A stretch of 35,114 bases of DNA. Source: JBOGEN01 sp050743265 (GTDB taxonomy: Bacteria; Actinomycetota; Actinomycetes; JBOGEN01). Both the position numbers and the translations under genes were made by a program. Every line of letters starts with the position of its first letter. Position 1 is the first letter of the stretch. Location: the NCBI GenBank assembly GCA_050743265.1, contig JBOGEN010000096.1, positions 1-35,114 of the forward strand. Direction: 5' to 3'. Shown one piece after another: positions 24,285 through 31,562 of this stretch. The notes below the pieces were generated by a model. The model was not told the DNA's origin. It did not search any database and saw nothing but the letters and a program-made list of their open reading frames with translations.

Positions 24285-25300
24285 CGCTGGCAGGACGCAG
24301 CTCGGTGACACCGCCCTTGGAGGGGAGCTGGGTCGAGACCGTGCGCGGCCCGGTCGCGGGGCGCGAGCTGGGCCGGGTGCTCATGCACGAGCACGTCTTC
24401 GTGCTCAGCCCGGAGTTCGTCGAGAACTACCCCGAGCACGAGGGCTTCCGGGAGGAGGTGCATGTGCCCGAGGCGGTGGCCCGGCTCAACGCCCTCGCCG
24501 AGGCCGGCATCGACACGATCGTCGACCCGACCGTGATCGGGCTCGGCCGTGACATCCCTCGCGTGCAGAAGATCGCCGCGCAGGTGGACCTCGACATCGT
24601 CGTGGCCACCGGCCTCTACACGTACGAGGCGGTGCCGCTCTACCTGCGGTTCCGGGGCCCGGGCACGCTGCTCGGCGGCGAGGACCCGCTCGTCGAGATG
24701 TTCGTGCGCGACATCAGGGACGGGATCGCGGGGACGGGGGTCAAGGCGGGCGTGCTCAAGTGCGCGACCGACGAGCCGGGCATGAGCGCCGACGTCGAGC
24801 GGGTGGTCCGCGCGGTCGCCGTCGCCCATCGCGAGACGAGCGTGCCGATCATGACGCACACGCATGCGCCGAGCCGGCGCGGCCTGGAGCAGCAGGACGT
24901 CCTCGAGGCCGAGGGCGTGGACCTCTCCCGGGTGCTCATCGGCCACTGCGGGGACACCACGGACCTCGACTACCTGGCCGAGCTGCTCGCCCGTGGCTCG
25001 TACCTCGGCATGGACCGTTTCGGGCTCGACCTCGTGCTGCCGTTCGAGGAGCGCGTGGCCACGGTGGCCGCCCTGTGCGAGCGGGGCCACGCCGACCGGC
25101 TCGTGCTCTCCCACGACGCGTCCTGCTACATCGACTGGCTGCCCATGGAGCAGCTACCGCAGATGCTGCCGAACTGGCACTACCTCCACCTCACCCAGGA
25201 CGTCCTGCCGGCGCTGCGCGCCCGTGGTGTCACGGAGGGGCAGATCCGCACGATGCTCATCGACAACCCGCGACGCATCCTCACCGGTGAGCTCACGTGA
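24281..25300 (+). CDS. Phosphotriesterase-family metal hydrolase (probable lactonase)
   Basis: A 339-residue TIM-barrel binuclear metal hydrolase of the phosphotriesterase-like family. All metal ligands are visible: HEH at H36/H38, bridging K160 (VLKCATDEPG), H193 (MTHTH), H222 (GHCGD) and D279 (LSHDAS). Members of the lactonase (PLL) branch open gamma- and delta-lactones and acyl-homoserine lactones; organophosphate activity is usually a side reaction. The GTG start overlaps the ligase stop (GTGA), and the protein's own stop overlaps the HAD start. A phosphotriesterase-like gene next to an acyl-CoA dehydrogenase is also known in M. tuberculosis (Rv0230c-fadE4). Here it could open a lactone to the hydroxy acid used by the upstream ligase; this is inference. 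Confidence 0.88.
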   Translation: MTLAGRSSVTPPLEGSWVETVRGPVAGRELGRVLMHEHVFVLSPEFVENYPEHEGFREEVHVPEAVARLNALAEAGIDTIVDPTVIGLGRDIPRVQKIAAQVDLDIVVATGLYTYEAVPLYLRFRGPGTLLGGEDPLVEMFVRDIRDGIAGTGVKAGVLKCATDEPGMSADVERVVRAVAVAHRETSVPIMTHTHAPSRRGLEQQDVLEAEGVDLSRVLIGHCGDTTDLDYLAELLARGSYLGMDRFGLDLVLPFEERVATVAALCERGHADRLVLSHDASCYIDWLPMEQLPQMLPNWHYLHLTQDVLPALRARGVTEGQIRTMLIDNPRRILTGELT

Positions 25301-25977
25301 GCGACCCGTCGGAGTCGCCCATCGGGCCGGTACGTGCCGTCGTCCTGGACTACGGCGGCGTGATGACGACGCCGGTACGGGACAGCCTCGCGGCCTGCTT
25401 CGCGGCCGAGGACATCCGCCCGGACAGCTTCACGGCCGTGCTGCGCGAGTGGCTCGGCCGCAACGCGGCGGACGGGACGCCGATCCATCGGCTGGAGACG
25501 GGGGCGCTTGCCGCCGAGGAGTTCGAGCGGCTGATCGCGCCCCGGCTCGTGACGGGCAGCACCCGCCCGGTGGAGCCGGCCGGGTTGCTCGGCCGCCTGT
25601 TCGCCGAGATGGCCGACGAGCCTGCGATGGCCACGCTCGTCCGCGACCTGCGGACGCGGGGGGTGGCGACCGGGCTGCTCTCGAACAGCTGGGGCAACGC
25701 GTACCCCCGGGCGACGCTCGACGCGCTGTTCGACGCGGTCGTCATCTCCGAGGAGGTGCGGCTGCGCAAGCCCGACCCCCGGATGTTCGCCACCGTGCTC
25801 GACCGGCTCGGCGTGCAGGCCGGGGAGACCGTGTTCGTCGACGATGCCCGGTCGCACGTGGACGCGGCGAACGCGCTCGGGCTGCGTGCGGTGCTGCACG
25901 TGGACCCGGCCACGACCCGCACCCGGCTCGCCGCCCTCGTCCCCGGCCTCGACCCGGCCGCCCAGGAGGTTCCGTGA
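25297..25977 (+). CDS. HAD-superfamily hydrolase (epoxide-hydrolase N-domain / YihX type)
   Basis: A 226-residue HAD subfamily IA protein. Motif I is LDYGGVM (D18 nucleophile, with Gly at position 20 where most phosphatases have a second Asp), motif II LLSNSWG, motif III Lys in RKPDPRMF, and motif IV VFVDDARSH. The cap is helical (about 30-110). The same type of domain forms the N-terminus of human ACAD10. The GTG start overlaps the previous stop and its stop overlaps the kinase start (GTGA both times), so the three proteins should be made in similar amounts. A phosphatase role on a phosphorylated intermediate or by-product is possible, but the missing second Asp makes catalytic competence uncertain (YihX also has Gly there and is active). 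Confidence 0.88.
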   Translation: MSDPSESPIGPVRAVVLDYGGVMTTPVRDSLAACFAAEDIRPDSFTAVLREWLGRNAADGTPIHRLETGALAAEEFERLIAPRLVTGSTRPVEPAGLLGRLFAEMADEPAMATLVRDLRTRGVATGLLSNSWGNAYPRATLDALFDAVVISEEVRLRKPDPRMFATVLDRLGVQAGETVFVDDARSHVDAANALGLRAVLHVDPATTRTRLAALVPGLDPAAQEVP

Positions 25978-27038
25978 CCGTCAGGACCCTGCCAGGCCTC
26001 GACCTCGACCGGCTGCGCGCGCATCTCGACGCGGTCACGCCGCAGCACGCCGGCCTGGCCTGGCTGTCCGGGGGAGGGCGGCTTGAGGCGGAGGTCGTCG
26101 TAGGCGGCAGGTCGAACCTCACGTACGTGGTGACCGGCGGCGAGCGGGAGTGGGTGCTCCGGCGGCCTCCGCTCGGGCACGTGCTCGCCACCGCGCACGA
26201 CATGTCCCGCGAGTACCGCGTGATGACGGCACTGGCGGGGACGCCGGTGCCGGTGCCCCGGACGTACCTGCTCTGCGAGGACCAGGACGTGCTGGGCGCG
26301 CCGTTCTACCTCATGGAGCGGGTGCACGGCTCGGTGTACCGGGACGTGGAGCACACCGCGACCCTCGGGCCGCAGCGGGCGAGCGCGCTCGCGTACCGGC
26401 TGGTGGACACCCTCGCCGACCTGCACGCCGTCGATCCCGTGTCCGTGGGGCTGGCCGACTTCGGGCGTCCCGAGGGCTTCCTCGAGCGGCAGGTACGCCG
26501 GTGGCGCACCCAGCTCGAGGCGTCCCGCAGCCGGGACGTCCCGGGCATCGACGACCTTGCCGAGCGGCTGGCGGCGAACATCCCGGCGACCGTACGGACC
26601 AGCATCGTCCATGGCGACTACCGGCTGGACAACGTCATCGTGGACACGGACGAGAGCGGCACGGACCGGATCGCCGCCGTCGTCGACTGGGAGATGGCCA
26701 CGCTCGGTGACCCGCTCACCGACCTGGGCCTGCTCGTCGTCTACTGGGAGCGGATGCCCGCGGTCGAGGACAGTCCGGTGGCCAAAGGCGTCGGACCCGA
26801 GTACGGCTTCCCCTCCGCGGGCGCCCTGCTCGACCGGTACGCCGCCCGCAGCGGCACCGACCTCGCGGACCTGTCCTGGTACGTGGCGTTCGCGTCGCTC
26901 AAGCTTGCCGTGATCCTCGAGGGGATCCACCTGCGCTACACCCAGGGCAAGACCGTGGGCGAGGGGTTCGACCGGGTCGCGACGCTCGTGGCCCCGCTCG
27001 TGGCGAACGGTCTCGCAACGCTCGAGGAGGACGGCTGA
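25974..27038 (+). CDS. APH-type kinase, ACAD10/11 N-domain-like
   Basis: A 354-residue protein with the aminoglycoside-phosphotransferase/choline-kinase fold. The segments GGRSNLTYVV, WVLRRPPLGHVL, AHDMSREYRVM and GAPFYLMERVHG are characteristic of the kinase domain found in ACAD10 and ACAD11 and in LvaA of Pseudomonas putida. The catalytic loop is HGDYRLDN (D215, N220) and the metal Asp is in VVDWEMATLGDP (D238). In the studied relatives this kinase phosphorylates the 4-hydroxyl of a 4-hydroxyacyl-CoA. The GTG start overlaps the HAD stop; the stop overlaps the next ATG (TGATG). It is not an antibiotic-resistance gene. The small partner protein LvaB, needed with LvaA, is not found beside it. 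Confidence 0.9.
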   Translation: MTVRTLPGLDLDRLRAHLDAVTPQHAGLAWLSGGGRLEAEVVVGGRSNLTYVVTGGEREWVLRRPPLGHVLATAHDMSREYRVMTALAGTPVPVPRTYLLCEDQDVLGAPFYLMERVHGSVYRDVEHTATLGPQRASALAYRLVDTLADLHAVDPVSVGLADFGRPEGFLERQVRRWRTQLEASRSRDVPGIDDLAERLAANIPATVRTSIVHGDYRLDNVIVDTDESGTDRIAAVVDWEMATLGDPLTDLGLLVVYWERMPAVEDSPVAKGVGPEYGFPSAGALLDRYAARSGTDLADLSWYVAFASLKLAVILEGIHLRYTQGKTVGEGFDRVATLVAPLVANGLATLEEDG

Positions 27039-28261
27039 TGGACTTCGCACCCGACGCCCGCACCGAGGAGATGCGCGACCGTCTCCTCGCCTTCATGGAC
27101 GACCGGGTCTACCCGTCGGAGCCCGTGTTCGAGGCGCAGGTCGCGGAGGCCGGCGACCCGTGGGCCAGGCCGCCGGTGGTGGACGAGCTCAAGCGGGAGG
27201 CCCGCTCCCGCGGCCTGTGGAACCTCTTCCTCCCCGGCGAGGGGACGCCCGGCGGCGCCGGCCTCACCAACCTCCAGTACGCGTCGCTCGCCGAGATCAC
27301 CGGACGCAGCCCGCACCTCGCCCCCGAGGCGCTCAACTGCGCCCCGCCGGACACCGGCAACATGGAGGTGCTGACCATGTTCGGCACCGAGGCGCAGAAG
27401 AAGGAGTGGCTGCAGCCCCTGCTGGACGGCGAGATCAGGTCGGCGTTCTGCATGACCGAGCCGGACGTGGCCTCCTCCGACGCGACGAACATCGCCACCC
27501 GCATCACCCGGGACGGCGACGCGTACATCGTCTCGGGGCGCAAGTGGTGGTCGTCCGGGGCGATGGACCCGCGCTGCCGCATCTTCATCGTCATGGGCAA
27601 GTCCGACCCGGACGCGGAGCGGCACCGCCAGCAGTCCATGATCCTCGTCCCGCGGGACGTTCCCGGAGTGACCGTGCACCGCGGCCTGACGGTGTACGGG
27701 TACTCCGACGCGCCCCACGGCGGGCACGCCGAGGTCGAGTTCGACGACGTCCGTGTCCCGGCCGACAACCTGATCGCCGGTGAGGGGGAGGGCTTCGCCA
27801 TCGCGCAGGCGCGGCTCGGGCCCGGCCGCATCCACCACTGCATGCGGCTCGTCGGCATGGCCGAGCGCGGGCTCGACCTCATGTGCCGCCGCGTCTCCGA
27901 GCGCGTCGCGTTCGGCAGGCCCATCGCCGACCAGGGCGTCGTCCAGGAGTGGATCGCCGACGCCCGGATCCGTATCGAGATGACCCGGCTGCTCGTGCTC
28001 AAGGCCGCCTGGCTCATGGACACGGTCGGCAACAAGGGCGCGCACACCGAGATCCAGGCCATCAAGATCGCGGCACCCGAGATGGCCACCTGGGTGCTCG
28101 ACCGGGCGGTCCAGGCCCACGGCGGCGGCGGGGTCAGCCAGGACTTCCCCCTGGCGTCGCTCTGGGCCTCCGCGCGTACGCTCCACCTGGCCGACGGTCC
28201 GGACGAGGTGCACCGGCGCTCGCTGGCGCGCCGCGAGCTCAAGCGCCACCAGTCCGGATGA
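27038..28261 (+). CDS. Acyl-CoA dehydrogenase family protein, ACAD11/LvaC type
   Basis: A 407-residue FAD flavoprotein. The middle domain has FCMTEPDVASSDATNI (FAD/substrate contact) and KWWSSGA. GPGRIHHCMRLVGMAERGLDLM and QAHGGGGVSQDFPLA are hallmarks of the ACAD10/11 branch. The usual catalytic Glu of the YEGTSEI motif is replaced: the aligned segment is LADGPDEVH with D386. In this branch (ACAD11, LvaC) the enzyme helps remove the 4-phosphate from 4-phosphoacyl-CoA, giving an enoyl-CoA. The ATG overlaps the kinase stop (TGATG). The gene order HAD, kinase, dehydrogenase equals the domain order of human ACAD10. The next gene is 76 bases downstream. Confidence 0.92.
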   Translation: MDFAPDARTEEMRDRLLAFMDDRVYPSEPVFEAQVAEAGDPWARPPVVDELKREARSRGLWNLFLPGEGTPGGAGLTNLQYASLAEITGRSPHLAPEALNCAPPDTGNMEVLTMFGTEAQKKEWLQPLLDGEIRSAFCMTEPDVASSDATNIATRITRDGDAYIVSGRKWWSSGAMDPRCRIFIVMGKSDPDAERHRQQSMILVPRDVPGVTVHRGLTVYGYSDAPHGGHAEVEFDDVRVPADNLIAGEGEGFAIAQARLGPGRIHHCMRLVGMAERGLDLMCRRVSERVAFGRPIADQGVVQEWIADARIRIEMTRLLVLKAAWLMDTVGNKGAHTEIQAIKIAAPEMATWVLDRAVQAHGGGGVSQDFPLASLWASARTLHLADGPDEVHRRSLARRELKRHQSG

Positions 28262-28337
28262 CCTCACGGCCGTCGGCGACACGCTCAACACGGCCACGCT
28301 CATCGACGCCGCCCCCGACCGCTGAGGAGACCCGCAC

Positions 28338-29102
28338 ATGACCGAGACCACCGCCCCCCGTGTCGCGCTCGTGACCGGCTCCGCCCGGGGCATCGGCGCC
28401 GCGACGGCGCGTCGCCTCGCCGCGGACGGGCTCGCGGTCGGCGTCCTCGACCTGGACGAGTCCGCGTGCGCCGACACGGTGAAGGCCATCGAGGCCGACG
28501 GCGGGCGTGCCCTGGCCGTCGGCGCCGACGTGAGCGACGCGGACGCGGTCGCCGCCGCGGTGCAGCGTGTCGTCGACGGGCTGGGCGCCCCGACCGTCCT
28601 CGTCAACAACGCCGGCATCACGCGCGACAACCTGCTGTTCAAGATGCCGACGCAAGACTGGGACCAGGTGATGAACGTCCACCTGCGCGGAGCGTTCCTG
28701 GCCACGCAGGCCGTGCAGAAGCACATGGTGGACGCCGGCTGGGGCCGCATCGTCAACCTCTCGAGCACGTCCGCGCTGGGCAACCGGGGCCAGGTCAACT
28801 ACTCGGCCGCCAAGGCGGGCATGCAGGGGTTCACCAAGACGCTCGCCATCGAGCTCGGCAAGTACGGCGTCACGGCCAACGCGGTGGCGCCCGGCTTCAT
28901 CGTGTCCGAGATGACCGCGGCCACCGCCGCGCGGGTGGGCATGTCGTTCGAGGACTTCCAGGCCGCTGCGGTGGAGCAGATCCCGGTCCGCCGCGTGGGC
29001 TACCCCGAGGACATCGCCCACACGATCTCTTTCCTGGTGAGCGACGGTGCCGGGTACGTGTCCGGCCAGGTCATCTACGTCGCCGGCGGCCCCCGTGACT
29101 GA
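28338..29102 (+). CDS. FabG-like SDR (3-oxoacyl reductase / 3-hydroxyacyl-CoA dehydrogenase type)
   Basis: A 254-residue classical SDR: cofactor motif TGSARGIG (about 14-21), LDLDES (Asp after beta-2, favouring NAD), VNNAGITRDNLLFKM, catalytic Ser in NLSSTSALGNRGQ, YSAAKAG (Tyr, Lys) and the end SGQVIYVAGGP. The FabG-type NNAGITRDNLL signature points to 3-oxoacyl/3-hydroxyacyl thioester chemistry. In this operon it could oxidise a 3-hydroxyacyl-CoA after hydration, or reduce a 4-oxo group as LvaD does. The ATG at 28338 follows GAGGAG about seven bases upstream. Its last eight bases overlap the next gene. Confidence 0.88.
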   Translation: MTETTAPRVALVTGSARGIGAATARRLAADGLAVGVLDLDESACADTVKAIEADGGRALAVGADVSDADAVAAAVQRVVDGLGAPTVLVNNAGITRDNLLFKMPTQDWDQVMNVHLRGAFLATQAVQKHMVDAGWGRIVNLSSTSALGNRGQVNYSAAKAGMQGFTKTLAIELGKYGVTANAVAPGFIVSEMTAATAARVGMSFEDFQAAAVEQIPVRRVGYPEDIAHTISFLVSDGAGYVSGQVIYVAGGPRD

Positions 29103-30330
29103 GGCCGGGGGCTTCAGCCTGCCCCCCGAGCAGATGGCTGGGACTTTTCCGGTGGGGCCGCACGAGCTGCGCCGCCGCGTCCAGCTGTTCCTCGCCGCGC
29201 ACGATCCCGAGACGACCGACCGGCTCGAGCTCCTCCGCGCCCGGTACGACGCGGGGCTGGCCTGGGTGCACTACCCGGAGGGGCGGGGCGGTCTCGGAGC
29301 ACCCCGGGCCCTGCAGGCCGCGGTCGACGAGGCGTTCGCCGCGGCAGGCGCACCCGACAACGCCCCCAGGGTCAACGGCATCGGGCTCGGCATGGCCGCT
29401 CCGACGATCCTCCGGCACGGGACCCGCGAGCAGCGCGACCGTTACCTGCGCCCGCTGTGGACCGGCGAGGAGGTCTGGTGCCAGCTCTTCAGCGAGCCCG
29501 GGGCCGGGTCCGACCTCGCCGCGCTCGCCACCCGTGCCGTCCGCGACGGTGACGACTGGGTGCTCGACGGCCAGAAGGTGTGGACCTCCCTCGCGCATGT
29601 CGCCCGGTGGGCCCTGCTGCTCGCGCGGACCGACCCGGACGTCCCCAAGCACCAGGGCCTCACGTACTTCGTCCTCGACATGCACGCGCCCGGGGTCGAC
29701 GTGCGGCCGCTGCGCCAGGCCACCGGCGAGGCCGAGTTCAACGAGGTCTTCCTCACCGGCGTCCGCATCCCGGACGCGCAGCGCCTCGGTGAGGTCGGCG
29801 AGGGCTGGCAGGTGGCCCGCACGACGCTGATGAACGAGCGGGTGGCCATCGGTGGGGGAGCGCAGCCGCGGGAGAGCGGCATGGCCGGCGTGGTGTCGCG
29901 GCTGTGGCGCGAGCGCCCGGAGCTGCGGACCCACGGCCTGCACCAGCGGATGCTGCGGCTCTGGGTGGAGGCCGAGGCGAACCGCCTCACCGGCGAGCGA
30001 CTGCGCCAGCAGCTCGCCGTCGGCGCGCCCGGGCCCGAGGGATCGGCGGCCAAGCTCGCGTACGCCCGGCTCAACCAGGCGTTCACCGGCCTTGAGCTGG
30101 AGATGCGTGGCGAGGAGGGCCTGGCATACGACGACTGGTCGCTGCGCCCGCCACCGGACGTGGACTTCACCGAGCGCAGCCCCGGGTACCGCTACCTACG
30201 GGCCAAGGGCAACTCGATCGAGGGAGGCACGTCCGAGATCCTGCGCAACATCATCGCCGAGCGCGTGCTCGGCCTCCCGCCCGAGCCGCGGACCGACACG
30301 GACGTCCCGTGGAAGGACCTGCCCCGATGA
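29095..30330 (+). CDS. Acyl-CoA dehydrogenase, catalytic-Glu subunit
   Basis: A 411-residue acyl-CoA dehydrogenase: N-terminal helical domain, middle domain with LFSEPGAGSDLAAL and GQKVWTSLAH, and C-terminal domain ending in SIEGGTSEILRNIIAERVLGLP. E376 in EGGTSE is the expected alpha-proton-abstracting base. The length and style (YPEGRGGLGAP, WTGEEVWCQLFSEPG) resemble actinobacterial FadE proteins that work as one half of a heterotetramer. The start is taken as the GTG at 29095, overlapping the SDR stop by eight bases; an ATG at 29134 is an alternative without a clear ribosome-binding site. The stop overlaps the next ATG (ATGA). Confidence 0.9.
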   Translation: MTEAGGFSLPPEQMAGTFPVGPHELRRRVQLFLAAHDPETTDRLELLRARYDAGLAWVHYPEGRGGLGAPRALQAAVDEAFAAAGAPDNAPRVNGIGLGMAAPTILRHGTREQRDRYLRPLWTGEEVWCQLFSEPGAGSDLAALATRAVRDGDDWVLDGQKVWTSLAHVARWALLLARTDPDVPKHQGLTYFVLDMHAPGVDVRPLRQATGEAEFNEVFLTGVRIPDAQRLGEVGEGWQVARTTLMNERVAIGGGAQPRESGMAGVVSRLWRERPELRTHGLHQRMLRLWVEAEANRLTGERLRQQLAVGAPGPEGSAAKLAYARLNQAFTGLELEMRGEEGLAYDDWSLRPPPDVDFTERSPGYRYLRAKGNSIEGGTSEILRNIIAERVLGLPPEPRTDTDVPWKDLPR

Positions 30331-31496
30331 CCGCTTCCACGCCCGCGCGGGCGACGGCGCAGCCGACCCTCGACCTGCTCTACGGCGACGTCGAGGACGA
30401 GGTCCGCGCGTCGGTACGCAAGATGCTCGCCGACCGGTGCGACGCCGCGGCGGTGGTCGCGAGGACGGAGAGCGACGAGCCGTACGACACGGCGGCCTGG
30501 CGCACGCTCGCGGCCGAGATGGGCCTCGCCGGCCTGCTGGTGCCCGAGCGCCTCGGGGGTGCCGGTGCGTCCGCACGTGAGGTGGCCGTCGTGCTCGAGG
30601 AGGTGGGCCGCACCGTGGCCCCGGTGCCGTACCTCGGCAGCGCGGTGCTCGCGACGTCAGCCCTGCTCGCCTGTGACGACGGCGCGCAGGGCGTGCCGGA
30701 GCTCGTCTCGGGGCTCGCCTCGGGTCGGCGGACCGGAACGCTCGCCGTGCCGCTCTCGGCGGCGTCCGGCGGGTTCAGGGCCGTGGACGCCTCCAGCGGG
30801 GCGCTGCGCGGGCGGGTGACCAGTGTCCCCGACCTCGAGGCCGCTGATCTCGTGGTCGTCCCGGCCACAGACGAGGACGGCCCCGCCCTGTACGCGCTCG
30901 ACGTGCCCGCGCCGGGGCTCGCCGTGAGCCCGAGGGTTCCCCTCGACCTCACGCGGCGGCTGGCCGACCTCGACCTCGACCGAGCGTCCGGCACGCGGGT
31001 CGCCTCGGGCCACGACGCGGAGCGCGCCCTGGCCTCCGCGTGGCGGGCGGGGGCCGGCCTGCTCCCCTCCGAGATGCTCGGCGTCGCCGAGTGGTGCCTG
31101 GACACCACGGTCGCGTACGTCAGCGGGAGGTACCAGTTCGGGCGTCCCGTCGGCTCGTTCCAGGCCCTCAAGCACCGGCTCGCGGACCTGTGGGCCACCG
31201 TCTCCACGGCCCGTGCGGCCGCCCGGGCCGCTGCCGACGCGCTCGCCACCCGCGCGTCCGACACCAACGTGCTGGTCGCGGTCGCGCAGGCGTACGGGTC
31301 GGACGCCGTGGTGCTGGCGGCCGAGGAGGCCCTGCAGCTGCACGGGGGCATCGGCATGACCTGGGAGCACCCGGTGCACCTGTACGTCGGGCGAGCCAAG
31401 TCCGCGCAGCTCGCGTTCGGCACGCCCGAGCGCCACCTGGACCGGCTGGCGACCCTCCTCGACCTGCCCGCCCCCGGCGAGTCCCGCCCGAGCTGA
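30327..31496 (+). CDS. Acyl-CoA dehydrogenase-like subunit lacking the catalytic Glu
   Basis: A 389-residue acyl-CoA dehydrogenase homologue with LLVPERLGGAGASAREVAVVLEEVGR-type N-domain sequence, RYQFGRPVGSFQALKHRLAD and LQLHGGIGMTWEHPVHLY near the end. Where the catalytic partner has EGGTSE, this protein has AFGTPERH, so Phe364 stands at the Glu position. In mycobacteria such paired FadE proteins form alpha2-beta2 enzymes with two active sites, one subunit giving the base and the other completing FAD and substrate binding. The ATG overlaps the previous stop (ATGA), which fits equal production of the two subunits. The middle domain is degenerate compared with homomeric enzymes. The MaoC gene follows after 66 bases. 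Confidence 0.88.
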   Translation: MTASTPARATAQPTLDLLYGDVEDEVRASVRKMLADRCDAAAVVARTESDEPYDTAAWRTLAAEMGLAGLLVPERLGGAGASAREVAVVLEEVGRTVAPVPYLGSAVLATSALLACDDGAQGVPELVSGLASGRRTGTLAVPLSAASGGFRAVDASSGALRGRVTSVPDLEAADLVVVPATDEDGPALYALDVPAPGLAVSPRVPLDLTRRLADLDLDRASGTRVASGHDAERALASAWRAGAGLLPSEMLGVAEWCLDTTVAYVSGRYQFGRPVGSFQALKHRLADLWATVSTARAAARAAADALATRASDTNVLVAVAQAYGSDAVVLAAEEALQLHGGIGMTWEHPVHLYVGRAKSAQLAFGTPERHLDRLATLLDLPAPGESRPS

Positions 31497-31562
31497 GCCC
31501 GTCCCGCCCGATGTGACGCCCATCCCGACGTTCGCCTCGACCACACCGATGGAGGAGCCCGC

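Noticed and set aside
24281..25300. Organophosphate-degrading enzyme
   Set aside because: Family membership alone does not show this; most relatives are lactonases and the neighbourhood is fatty-acid-like catabolism.
25974..27038. Aminoglycoside resistance gene
   Set aside because: The fold is that of aminoglycoside phosphotransferases, but the sequence is of the ACAD10/11 N-domain branch and the gene is embedded in an acyl-CoA operon.
27883..28341. A separate gene overlapping the end of the ACAD11-type dehydrogenase, including an ATGA-linked 27-codon frame at 28258
   Set aside because: The frame is Arg/Pro/Ser/Thr-rich, lacks a ribosome-binding site and runs mostly antiframe to a clear gene.
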